Assembly: GCA_934675575.1 (NCBI GenBank)
Contig: CAKUQQ010000001.1
Coordinates: 124,001-188,000, forward strand
Source of the DNA: an uncultured Muribaculaceae bacterium
GTDB taxonomy: Bacteria; Bacteroidota; Bacteroidia; Bacteroidales; Muribaculaceae
Reading direction: 5' to 3'
DNA: 64,000 nt
The position numbers and the translations under genes are program-made. Under the pieces are notes generated by a model. The model did not search any database, was not told the origin of the DNA, and was given only the letters and a program-made list of their open reading frames with translations. This document shows positions 7,802 to 16,152 of this stretch, in pieces (position 1 is the stretch's first letter; each line of letters opens with the position of its first letter).

Positions 7802-9037
7802 ATGAACAAGAAAAGCAATTCCTCTCGCCTCGTGGCACGAGAATATGTCATACCATTCATTCTCATCACCTCACTTTTCTTTCTGTGGGGAGGAGCAAGA
7901 GCCATTCTCGATGTGCTCAACAAGCACTACCAACTCATACTCGATGTGAGCAAAACACGCTCTGCACTCATGCAAGCTGTGGTCTATCTGGCATATTTCC
8001 TCGGAGCACTGCCTGCCGGGTTGCTCATACGCCGTCTCGGCACACGCACAGGCGTGATTACCGGCCTGCTGCTGTTTGCCGTAGGCACATTTCTGTTTCT
8101 GCCAGCCGTGGGAATAGGCACATTTGAGCTTATCCTGCTGCCGCTGTTTGTCATAGGGTGCGGGCTTGTGCTGCTCGAAACTGCAGCCAACCCCTATGTC
8201 ACGCTGCTCGGCAGTCCAGCCACCTCGGCAGGACGACTAAACATTTCGCAGTCGTTCAACGGCCTGGGTTGCATGATGGGGGCATTGCTTGGCGGACTGT
8301 TTTTCTTCGGTTCTGGCAGCACTGGCGAGGGCGCATCGCCCACAAGCGTCATGGTGCCCTACTCCATTCTCGCCGTCATCATGCTTGTGGTGGCAGCATG
8401 CTTTGCCAGAGTCAAGCTGCCTGAAGTGGCCATGGAGCGCAAATCGGCAAGCGGTGCCAAGCACCGCCATGCGCTCAAGCTGCCATTTTATTTTGGCTTC
8501 ATAGCCCTAATAAGCTACGAGATTTCAGAAATCTCAATCAACACATTTTTCATCAACTTCATGACCGACGACGGCTTCATGACACCCACACAGGCCACAT
8601 GGGCACTGTCGATGGGCGGACTGCTACTCTTCATGGCAGGACGTGTGCTTGGCGGAATGCTCATGACACGCGTCTCCACACAGCTCATCTTGCTGGTGTG
8701 CGCCATTGGCACAGTGGTTTGCACTGCCACGGCAATGGCTCCACTTGGAGCTGTGTCAAAATGCGCCCTGATAGTGTGCTATGTGTTTGAGAGCATCATG
8801 TTTCCCACCATATTTGCCATGTCGCTCCATGGGCTCGGCAACGACACCGAGTTTGGCTCATCAATACTCATGACGAGCGTGGTGGGCGGTGCCATAGGTC
8901 CGCTCGCCATGGGCTGGGTGGGTGACCATTTCTCCATTTCCACAGCACTTGCCGTGCCATTTGCAACATTTGTGATAGTTCTTGCCTTTTCAGTGTTCTC
9001 TTTGGCAAGAAGCCGGCGTGCCTCACTTGACAGTTGA
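7802..9037 (+). CDS. FucP-like sugar MFS transporter
   Basis: A 411-residue integral inner-membrane protein with about 12 hydrophobic segments. It is of the fucose/glucose/galactose permease type within the major facilitator superfamily. FLWGGARAILDVLNKHYQ in the first helix region, GLLIRRLGTRTGV after the second, and ETAANPYVTLLG are typical of FucP-like proton symporters. The AANPY segment is especially characteristic. Length is normal. The nucleoside kinase gene follows 51 bp downstream without a terminator, so they may be cotranscribed. The sugar is unknown; hexose or fucose is inferred from family only. Confidence 0.88.
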   Translation: MNKKSNSSRLVAREYVIPFILITSLFFLWGGARAILDVLNKHYQLILDVSKTRSALMQAVVYLAYFLGALPAGLLIRRLGTRTGVITGLLLFAVGTFLFLPAVGIGTFELILLPLFVIGCGLVLLETAANPYVTLLGSPATSAGRLNISQSFNGLGCMMGALLGGLFFFGSGSTGEGASPTSVMVPYSILAVIMLVVAACFARVKLPEVAMERKSASGAKHRHALKLPFYFGFIALISYEISEISINTFFINFMTDDGFMTPTQATWALSMGGLLLFMAGRVLGGMLMTRVSTQLILLVCAIGTVVCTATAMAPLGAVSKCALIVCYVFESIMFPTIFAMSLHGLGNDTEFGSSILMTSVVGGAIGPLAMGWVGDHFSISTALAVPFATFVIVLAFSVFSLARSRRASLDS

Positions 9038-9088
9038 TGATTTTTTGCGTAACTTGTCGCCGATTTTCATACTAAAAGAGGAATTGAC

Positions 9089-10765
9089 ATGAACGACGAC
9101 TTAAAAGTTTTTTGCAAAAACACCAATGAATATATCGACATCGACGGCGGCGACACACCCCTGTCGATATTCGAATCAATAAAGACACGACTCAGCAACA
9201 TCAACCCCATCTGCGCACGTGTCAACAACCGCACACAGCGCCTGGGCTATCACATCTACTCACCATCGATGGTGGAGTTTCTCGACACATCTTCCACGCC
9301 AGGCTATCGCGTGTATCTGCGCTCGCTGTGCATGATTATGTTCAAGGCCGTCAAAGACCTCTACCCCACACGCCGCCTCATCATCGTGCACTCTGTGTCG
9401 GGTGGCTACTACTGCCGGTTCAAACATGACGACACCGCCATCAGCGACACCACCGTAGCGGCCATCAAGGCGCGCATGCGCGAGATTGTTGACGCCGACC
9501 TGCCTTTCGTGCACCACGAGCAACTCACCACCGATGTGATTGAGCTGTTTCGCAAGCAAGGCATGCCCGACAAGGTGCGCCTGCTCGAAAGCTCCAACAA
9601 GCTCTACTCGTCATATTACAAACTTGGTGACCTCATCGACAGCTACATGGGGCCGCTTGCGCCAACCACTGGCCGCATATCTGTTTTCGACCTCATTTCG
9701 CACAAAGACGGCATGCTCCTGCTACCGCCCGACAAGAAACACCTTGCCGAGCCGGCCAAGCCTGTGAAGCAGCAAAAGCTTTTCCAGGCCATGAACGACT
9801 ACACCACGTTTAACTGCATAATAGGCATTGCCGACGTGGGCGAGCTCAACAAGGCAATCGACACCCACCGTGCCAGCGACCTCATCAATGTGGCCGAAGC
9901 CTTGCACAACCAGGCCTTTGCACGCATAGCCGCCGACATTGCCGAGCGCAACCGCCAAGGCGGTGCCAAGGTGGTGATGGTGGCAGGACCGTCGTCGAGC
10001 GGCAAGACCACATCGGCCAAGCGGCTGTCCATTCAGCTCATCACCAACTATATAATACCCAAAGTCATATCGCTCGACAACTATTTCGTAAACCGCGAAA
10101 ACACTCCTCTCGACGAGAGCGGCGACTATGACTACGAGTCGCTCTATGCACTCGACCTTGAGCAGCTCAACAGCGACATCAACGACTTGATTGCCGGCAA
10201 GGAAGTGAAAATGCCAACCTACAATTTCAAGACCGGCAAGCGCGAATACAAAGGCGACACGCTCAAGCTCGAGGCCAACAACATTCTGCTCATGGAGGGA
10301 ATCCACGGCCTCAATCCCGAACTCACCAAGCAGATTGCCGACGACATGAAATATCGCGTGTATGTGTCGGCTCTCACCACGCTCACGGTAGATGACCACA
10401 ACTGGATTCCAACCACCGACAACCGACTGCTGCGCCGCATAGTGCGCGACTACAAATATCGCGGCGAGAGCGCGCAAAGCACCATAGCGCGGTGGCCAAG
10501 CGTGAGGCGCGGTGAAGAAAAGTGGATTTTCCCGTTCCAGGAAAACGCCGACGCCATGTTCAACTCCTCGCTGCTGTTTGAGCTTGCCGTGATGAAAAAC
10601 TATGCCTTGCCCATATTGAGCCAAGTGCCGGCCAACGCTACAGAATATGACGAGGCACAACGCCTAATCTCATTTCTCAACATGTTTCACTCTCTTGCCG
10701 AGAGAGACATTCCAAGCACAAGCCTGCTGCGCGAATTTCTGGGCGGAAGCAGTTTCCACTATTGA
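9089..10765 (+). CDS. Nucleoside kinase (uridine kinase family with TGS/ThrRS-like N-terminus)
   Basis: A 558-residue cytosolic protein. The C-terminal half is a uridine/phosphoribulokinase P-loop kinase: VMVAGPSSSGKTTSAKRLS near residue 300, VISLDNYFVNRENTPLDESGDYDYES, and LMEGIHGLNPELT. The N-terminal half resembles the TGS and SAD-like domains of threonyl-tRNA synthetase, but no synthetase catalytic core follows. This fused form is widespread in Bacteroidetes and Firmicutes and is usually annotated as nucleoside kinase. It probably phosphorylates uridine or cytidine in salvage. A perfect hairpin terminator follows at 10841. Confidence 0.88.
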   Translation: MNDDLKVFCKNTNEYIDIDGGDTPLSIFESIKTRLSNINPICARVNNRTQRLGYHIYSPSMVEFLDTSSTPGYRVYLRSLCMIMFKAVKDLYPTRRLIIVHSVSGGYYCRFKHDDTAISDTTVAAIKARMREIVDADLPFVHHEQLTTDVIELFRKQGMPDKVRLLESSNKLYSSYYKLGDLIDSYMGPLAPTTGRISVFDLISHKDGMLLLPPDKKHLAEPAKPVKQQKLFQAMNDYTTFNCIIGIADVGELNKAIDTHRASDLINVAEALHNQAFARIAADIAERNRQGGAKVVMVAGPSSSGKTTSAKRLSIQLITNYIIPKVISLDNYFVNRENTPLDESGDYDYESLYALDLEQLNSDINDLIAGKEVKMPTYNFKTGKREYKGDTLKLEANNILLMEGIHGLNPELTKQIADDMKYRVYVSALTTLTVDDHNWIPTTDNRLLRRIVRDYKYRGESAQSTIARWPSVRRGEEKWIFPFQENADAMFNSSLLFELAVMKNYALPILSQVPANATEYDEAQRLISFLNMFHSLAERDIPSTSLLREFLGGSSFHY

Positions 10766-10840
10766 TTTTACAATCAAAAGAGCCTCAGCCAAAGTAGTTA
10801 TCCATAAGACATTTGCACTATTTTAGTGCACAAAACACGG

Positions 10841-10872
10841 CTGGTTGTGCAACAATATGCACAACCAGTTTT
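10841..10872 (+). terminator. Rho-independent terminator after the nucleoside kinase
   Basis: CTGGTTGTGC (10841-10850) and GCACAACCAG (10859-10868) form a perfect 10-bp stem with an 8-nt loop, followed by TTTTG. Confidence 0.82.
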
Positions 10873-10932
10873 GCGTTGTGCGCATTTAATTTTTTTTCAC
10901 AGAAAAAAATCGCCACTCCCAGTTTTTGCTCC

Positions 10933-10940
10933 TACTTTTG
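10933..10940 (+). promoter_or_regulatory. -7 box upstream of the XRE-cupin / ligase pair
   Basis: TACTTTTG matches TAnnTTTG and is preceded by TTTTTGCT. It lies about 68 bp before the ATG at 11009. Confidence 0.55.
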
Positions 10941-11008
10941 ACGCGGAAAAAACAGGCATAGCCTGCTTTAGCTAAATGAAATTCGCAACAAAAAGAGACT
11001 AAAAGATT

Positions 11009-11569
11009 ATGAGCGGAAAAGAGAAAATTCAAGATGTGGCAGAGCGCCTACATGGCCTTCGCGACGCCCTTGAGCTGACAACAGCCGAGGTGGCCGAAAC
11101 ATGCGGCATCGACGAAGCCACTTACAAATCCTATGAATCGGGGCAACACGACATACCCATAAGTTTCATACAGACACTTGCCGAGAAATATGGTGTGCAA
11201 GTGCCGGAACTGCTGTTTGGCATGACACCCAAAATGAGCAGCTACTATGTGACACGCGCCGGTAAAGGCTCAAGCGTGGAGCGCACCAAGGCCTACTCCT
11301 ACCAGTCGCTTGCCGAGGGCTTCAACAACAGGGTTATGCACCCGTTCCTCGTGACAATCGACCCGGAGAACAACAAAATCACGCACCCCAATGCCCACAC
11401 CGGACAAGAGTTCAACTATGTGCTTGAAGGCACCATGGAGTTCCACATAGGAACCAACGCCATCACGCTCAATCCGGGCGACAGTATTATCTACAGCGCC
11501 CTCCAGCCTCACTACATGAAGGCTCTAAACAACAAAAAAGTGGTGTTCCTCACCATAATTGCCCAGTAA
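11009..11569 (+). CDS. XRE-family regulator with C-terminal cupin domain
   Basis: A 186-residue DNA-binding protein. Residues about 8-65 form an HTH_3 domain (LRDALELTTAEVAETCGIDEATYKSYESGQHDIP). Residues about 110-185 form a small cupin barrel with HTGQEFNYVLEGTMEFHIG and LNPGDSIIYSALQPHYMKAL, the usual ligand-binding and metal-site strands. Proteins of this layout act as metabolite-sensing repressors. The acyl-CoA ligase starts 17 bp downstream, so it is the likely regulated partner, probably with autoregulation. The effector is unknown. Confidence 0.92.
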   Translation: MSGKEKIQDVAERLHGLRDALELTTAEVAETCGIDEATYKSYESGQHDIPISFIQTLAEKYGVQVPELLFGMTPKMSSYYVTRAGKGSSVERTKAYSYQSLAEGFNNRVMHPFLVTIDPENNKITHPNAHTGQEFNYVLEGTMEFHIGTNAITLNPGDSIIYSALQPHYMKALNNKKVVFLTIIAQ

Positions 11570-11586
11570 AAGATTTCAAATTCGTC

Positions 11587-13284
11587 ATGTTAGAAAAATT
11601 TCTCGACAGAACAAAGTTTGAGTCATACGAAGACTTCAAACAAAATTTCCACATAAAAGTTCCCGAAAACTTCAATTTTGCCTACGACGTGGTAGATGAG
11701 TGGGCACGCATTGCCCCCGACAAGCACGCCCTGCTGTGGGTCAACGACAAGGGACAGCACCACCAGTTCACATTTGGCGACATAAAGCGTGAGAGCGACA
11801 AGACAGCCTCTTATTTCAGCCAGCTCGGCATTGGCCATGGCGACATGGTGATGCTCATCATGAAGCGCCGCTACCAGTTCTGGTTTGCCATCACAGCACT
11901 CCACAAGCTCGGTGCCGTGGTGATTCCTGCCACACACATGCTCACAGAAGACGACATCGTGTATCGCTGCCAGTCGGCCGACATCAAAGCCATAGTTGCC
12001 GTGGGCGACGACATTGTGGTCAAGCACATTGACAACGCCATGTCTAAATGCCCCACAGTGAAGCACCGCATCTCCATAGGTCCCGAAATTCCGGAAGGCT
12101 GGGACGACTTCAACAAAGGCATTGAAAACGCTCCCGAATTCAAGCGTCCGGAGCACGTAAACGTCAATAGCGACACATCGCTCATGTATTTCACAAGCGG
12201 CACGTCGGGCGAGCCTAAGATGGTGGCACATGATTTCCTCTACCCTCTCGGCCACATCGTCACCGCAGCCTATTGGCACAACCTCAACGAAAACAGCATT
12301 CACTTCACTCTTGCCGACACCGGCTGGGGAAAAGCTGTGTGGGGCTGCTACTATGGTCAGTGGATTGTGGGCTGCAATGTGTTTGTCTATGACTTTGAAA
12401 AGTTCACTCCGGTAGATGTGCTGCGACTGGTGCACGAATACCGCATCACCAGCTTCTGCGCACCGCCCACAGTATATCGCTTCCTTATCCGCGAGAATGT
12501 AAAAGACTACGACCTCACGTCGCTCACATATTGCACCAATGCCGGTGAGGCCCTCAACCCAAGCGTGTTTGAGCAGTGGTACAAACTCACAGGCATCAAG
12601 CTGCACGAGGCTTTCGGACAGACCGAAACCACTGCCACACTCGGCACCTACCCTTTCATGGAGCCACGCCCAGGGTCAATGGGCAAACCAAGCCCTGGCT
12701 ATGACATAGACCTCATGACCAACGACGGCCGCTGGGCTGAAGACGGCGAGCAGGGCGAAATCGTGGTCAAGACTCATGGCCACAAGCCTGTGGGACTGTT
12801 TAAGGAATATTATCGCGACCCAGAGCTAACAAAGCAGAACTTCCACGATGGCATATATCACACCGGCGATGTGGCTTGGCGCGACGAAGACGGCTACTAC
12901 TGGTTTGTGGGCCGCATCGACGACGTTATCAAGTCAAGCGGTTACCGCATCGGCCCGTTTGAAGTGGAAAATGCCCTTATGAAGCACCCTGCCGTGGTAG
13001 AGTGTGCCGTGACCGGTGTGCCCGACGATGTGCGCGGCATGCTCGTCAAGGCCACCGTGGTGCTCGGCGAAGAATACAAGCACACACAGGGCATTGAGTT
13101 CAACAAGGACTATCGCGGCAAAGACAACATTCCGCAGTTTGTCAAGGAGCTCCAAGACTTTGTGAAGCACACCACCGCGCCCTACAAATATCCACGCATC
13201 GTGCGTTTCGTTGAAGAGTTGCCAAAGACAATCAGCGGCAAAATCCGCCGTGTGGAAATCAGAGAGGGCGACGAAAAGAAATAA
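11587..13284 (+). CDS. AMP-forming acyl-CoA synthetase
   Basis: A 565-residue ANL-superfamily ligase that activates a carboxylate through an acyl-AMP and forms a CoA thioester. The AMP-binding P-loop is LMYFTSGTSGEPKMVAHDF near residue 205. HEAFGQTETTATLG, YHTGDVAWRDEDGYYWFVGR and DDVIKSSGYRIGPFEVE follow, and the catalytic lysine region is PKTISGKIRRVE at the C-terminus. Sequence style is that of acetate or medium-chain acyl ligases rather than long-chain FadD. It pairs with the upstream XRE-cupin gene in an operon. It converges with the barrel gene, only 14 bp separating the two stop codons. Confidence 0.92.
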   Translation: MLEKFLDRTKFESYEDFKQNFHIKVPENFNFAYDVVDEWARIAPDKHALLWVNDKGQHHQFTFGDIKRESDKTASYFSQLGIGHGDMVMLIMKRRYQFWFAITALHKLGAVVIPATHMLTEDDIVYRCQSADIKAIVAVGDDIVVKHIDNAMSKCPTVKHRISIGPEIPEGWDDFNKGIENAPEFKRPEHVNVNSDTSLMYFTSGTSGEPKMVAHDFLYPLGHIVTAAYWHNLNENSIHFTLADTGWGKAVWGCYYGQWIVGCNVFVYDFEKFTPVDVLRLVHEYRITSFCAPPTVYRFLIRENVKDYDLTSLTYCTNAGEALNPSVFEQWYKLTGIKLHEAFGQTETTATLGTYPFMEPRPGSMGKPSPGYDIDLMTNDGRWAEDGEQGEIVVKTHGHKPVGLFKEYYRDPELTKQNFHDGIYHTGDVAWRDEDGYYWFVGRIDDVIKSSGYRIGPFEVENALMKHPAVVECAVTGVPDDVRGMLVKATVVLGEEYKHTQGIEFNKDYRGKDNIPQFVKELQDFVKHTTAPYKYPRIVRFVEELPKTISGKIRRVEIREGDEKK

Positions 13285-13298
13285 GACCTGATGAGAGA

Positions 13299-15980
13299 TT
13301 AAAACACGTTCTTTATGCGGGGTTTGCGTCCTGCAAACGTCTTAAACTTATACGACAGTGTTACCATGGCGTAACGTGTCAATGAATTGTAAGCTACATC
13401 TTGTATGTAGCTTGCATTTATTATGCGCGACACTGTTTTGCGTTGATGCAGAATGTCGTTGACCCTGAACTGCAACGTGAGCGACTTGTCGCTAAAGAAC
13501 TGATAGCCCACCGAGGCGTTCCAAAGGCACTGGCTCACATCATAGCCCTTGGAGTAGCCCGACGTGCCGCTATAATTGAGCCGAGTGTCAACCACAAGCC
13601 CGAATGTGGAGAAGTAATGGCCGTCGAGCGACACGCCATAGTGGTGCACATTGCGGTCATTCTTGGTCTGCACTGTGTTTTTGGTCATCTGAAAGGCGTA
13701 GTGCGGCCGCAGGCTCACCTCCACCACATCGGTGCGATAGGCTATGCTTGGCGACACATTCACGTTGTAAGTTCCGCTTCGGTTATAGCGGTTGTTGTTA
13801 TAGCCCACCGTCTGCGAGTATCCTGCCGACGCGCTCGTTGACACATAAAACACCTTGTTGTTAAGCGGCATGCTGAACATGCCGTGGGCGTTAACGTTCC
13901 ACACACCGCCCACATTGGCATAGGTAGTGTAGCGGCCACCAGTCTCCTCGTCGTGAGTGGTAGTGGTGATAATGCTGTTTTGGGCGAAATTACACCCTAT
14001 TCCACCCGACAAATTGCGCTGGCTCTTTTGGTTGAAATCGTTGACATTAAACGTGGCGTTGTGCTTAAACGTGGGCTTCAATCCCGGATTTCCTGCCACC
14101 ACGTTGAGCGGATTGGTCACATCTGGCACCGACTGCAGCTGCCCCAGCGACGGCTGCGACGTTGATGTCTGGTAGCGGAACGTGAGGTTGCGTGTTTTGC
14201 TGAACCTATAGCGGAAAAACAGCCTTGGCGCCACGCTCCACACCCACCGCGACGATATGTTGCGTGCCGGGTTAAACAGGTCGCGGCTCTTCGACATTGC
14301 CCCACTCGCCGCCATGCCCACGCTCAAATTGTAGGTTTTGCGTATCTGACGAAAGCTCAAGCCCATGCGGTGGTTAACAAAATTATTGCGAAACTGACTG
14401 CTTATCTGCTCGTCAAGCTCCTGCCCGGTCACCACTCCTGCCGAGTCGCGCAGTTGGTTATACACCATCTTGTTTGAGTTAGACGAGCGAGTGCCCGAGT
14501 TAAGCGACAAGTCAATGAACCGCGCGTTTTTCACAGACCCTATCGGCTCTGTCCATGTGAGACGCACACTGCCACTGTTGTTCCAGCTGTTGTTGTGAGT
14601 GGCGCGGTCTTTTATTTCCTCGCTGCCCATGGTGCGGCGGTAATAGTGGTTGTGGGCGTAGCTCGACGCGTCGCTGCTGTTGCTGCCGTGGCTGAAGTTC
14701 ATCGTCACGCTGAAGCTGCGTCCCTTGTGGCTGCTGAACTTGTGGTTATAGAGCACGCGTGTGCCCACATTCACGCCGTCGCCGTCAGATGTGCGCGAGT
14801 TAACGCTGCTGTTGACAAGCGACATCAGCTCGTCGCCGGCGCGCGTCTTCGACGAGTCGGCCGACTGCGAGTTTGAGAAGCTGAACGACAGCTGCGGCCT
14901 CACCTCCACGAGATTAAACGAGTCAATGTCCCACTTCATGCGCAAACTGCCGCCCACACTGTGGCTGTGGCTGTGCGACACGGAGCCGGCGTTGTAATAC
15001 GACGTGGAGTCCTCAAACAGATACTGCCTGTTGGTCGTGCGCTCCAAGTCATTGCCCTTGTGGCCATAGTTGATGTTTCCGCCCACGCGGAATGTCTCAC
15101 CGTTGCCCACATTGAAGTTCAGACCGCCCGACTGCGCCGAGTTGAGTCCCTGCCCAGCCCCAGTGTTGTTGGCACTGCCCACAAGCGAAAACTGGTTGTT
15201 GCCCACAAAGCGGTTCACATTCACGTTGCCGCGATAATGGTCGCCTGTGCCATAGCCACCGCCCACATTGCCAAACCAGCCTTTCTTCATGTCTTTTTTC
15301 ACCGTGAGGTTAATCACCATCTGCGTTTCGCCGTCGTCAACCCCTGTGAGCTGCGCAAGGTCGCTCGGCTGCTCTATCACCTGCAGCTTGTCAATCACCT
15401 TCACCGGAATGTTCTTGGTGGCCATGGTGTTCTTGCCCAGAAAGAATTCCTTGCCGTCAACCATTATCTTGGTTATAGTCTTGCCGTTGGCTGTGATTGA
15501 GCCGTCAGATGCCACTTCCACCCCAGGCAGACGCTTCAGCAGGTCTTCAACCACCGCATCTGGGCGTGTCTTGTAGCTGTCGGCGTTATATTCCACAGTG
15601 TCTTCCTTAACCACAATCGGCGATTTCACTCCAGTCACCACCACTTCCGACAAAAATGTAGAGCTTGACGCAAGAGCCACCTGCTCCACATCAAGGTCTT
15701 TTTTCACATTTATCGGCAAAATGCGCTCCGCATAGCCCAGATACGACACTCTCAGCAGGTAGCCTCCGCTCTCCACGCCCTTTATGACAAAAGAGCCGTC
15801 GGTTTCGGTAGTGCCGCCACCCGCATAAGTGCTGTCGGCATCGGCCTTAAGAAGCCTCACCGAAGCCGACACCAGAGGTTGGCGGTCGGTGGAGTCAACA
15901 ACCACGCCCTTAACCACCGCAGCTTGAGCCACAATAGAAAAACAAAAGCACAACAATGCCAAAAAGAACCTTGAGGTCAT
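13299..15980 (-). CDS. Outer-membrane beta-barrel protein with carboxypeptidase-regulatory-like domain
   Basis: An 893-residue exported protein. The signal peptide is about residues 1-20 (FFLALLCFCFSIVAQA). A CarboxypepD_reg-like beta-sandwich follows (VKGVVVDSTDRQPLVSAS to about residue 100). A plug-like stretch comes next (VVEDLLKRLPGVEVASDGSI, TITKIMVDGKEFF). A long OMP_b-brl_3 barrel, rich in aromatic and Asn/Ser strands, runs to the C-terminus. Such proteins resemble TonB-dependent receptors but form a separate family without a known substrate. It is monocistronic, with no SusD partner. The upstream gap 15981-16152 separates it from the GDPD coding region. Confidence 0.9.
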   Translation of the reverse strand: MTSRFFLALLCFCFSIVAQAAVVKGVVVDSTDRQPLVSASVRLLKADADSTYAGGGTTETDGSFVIKGVESGGYLLRVSYLGYAERILPINVKKDLDVEQVALASSSTFLSEVVVTGVKSPIVVKEDTVEYNADSYKTRPDAVVEDLLKRLPGVEVASDGSITANGKTITKIMVDGKEFFLGKNTMATKNIPVKVIDKLQVIEQPSDLAQLTGVDDGETQMVINLTVKKDMKKGWFGNVGGGYGTGDHYRGNVNVNRFVGNNQFSLVGSANNTGAGQGLNSAQSGGLNFNVGNGETFRVGGNINYGHKGNDLERTTNRQYLFEDSTSYYNAGSVSHSHSHSVGGSLRMKWDIDSFNLVEVRPQLSFSFSNSQSADSSKTRAGDELMSLVNSSVNSRTSDGDGVNVGTRVLYNHKFSSHKGRSFSVTMNFSHGSNSSDASSYAHNHYYRRTMGSEEIKDRATHNNSWNNSGSVRLTWTEPIGSVKNARFIDLSLNSGTRSSNSNKMVYNQLRDSAGVVTGQELDEQISSQFRNNFVNHRMGLSFRQIRKTYNLSVGMAASGAMSKSRDLFNPARNISSRWVWSVAPRLFFRYRFSKTRNLTFRYQTSTSQPSLGQLQSVPDVTNPLNVVAGNPGLKPTFKHNATFNVNDFNQKSQRNLSGGIGCNFAQNSIITTTTHDEETGGRYTTYANVGGVWNVNAHGMFSMPLNNKVFYVSTSASAGYSQTVGYNNNRYNRSGTYNVNVSPSIAYRTDVVEVSLRPHYAFQMTKNTVQTKNDRNVHHYGVSLDGHYFSTFGLVVDTRLNYSGTSGYSKGYDVSQCLWNASVGYQFFSDKSLTLQFRVNDILHQRKTVSRIINASYIQDVAYNSLTRYAMVTLSYKFKTFAGRKPRIKNVF

Positions 15981-16024
15981 ATCTGTTCTATTCTATAACG
16001 CTAAACAATTTACAAAAAATAAAG

Positions 16025-16072
16025 AAAATCGTGAATGTTGACCACAGTCTCGTGCCACACACCCACGATTTT
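16025..16072 (-). terminator. Possible terminator after the TPR/GDPD gene
   Basis: AAAATCGTG (16025-16033) and CACGATTTT (16064-16072) form a 9-bp inverted repeat with a 30-nt loop. On the reverse strand it is followed by CTTTATTTTTT. The loop is long, so the call is tentative. Confidence 0.4.
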
Positions 16073-16152
16073 TGATTTTAGCCGCCGCTCACGGCATTTT
16101 TCTGCTCGTTGCGATAATTTACACATCGAAGCAGAAATTGCCTTCAGAGACG

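Noticed and set aside
9722..12606. Long open frames antisense to the nucleoside kinase and acyl-CoA ligase (about 312 and 327 codons)
   Set aside because: His/Val/Cys-rich low-information translations typical of shadow frames; the sense genes have complete motifs.
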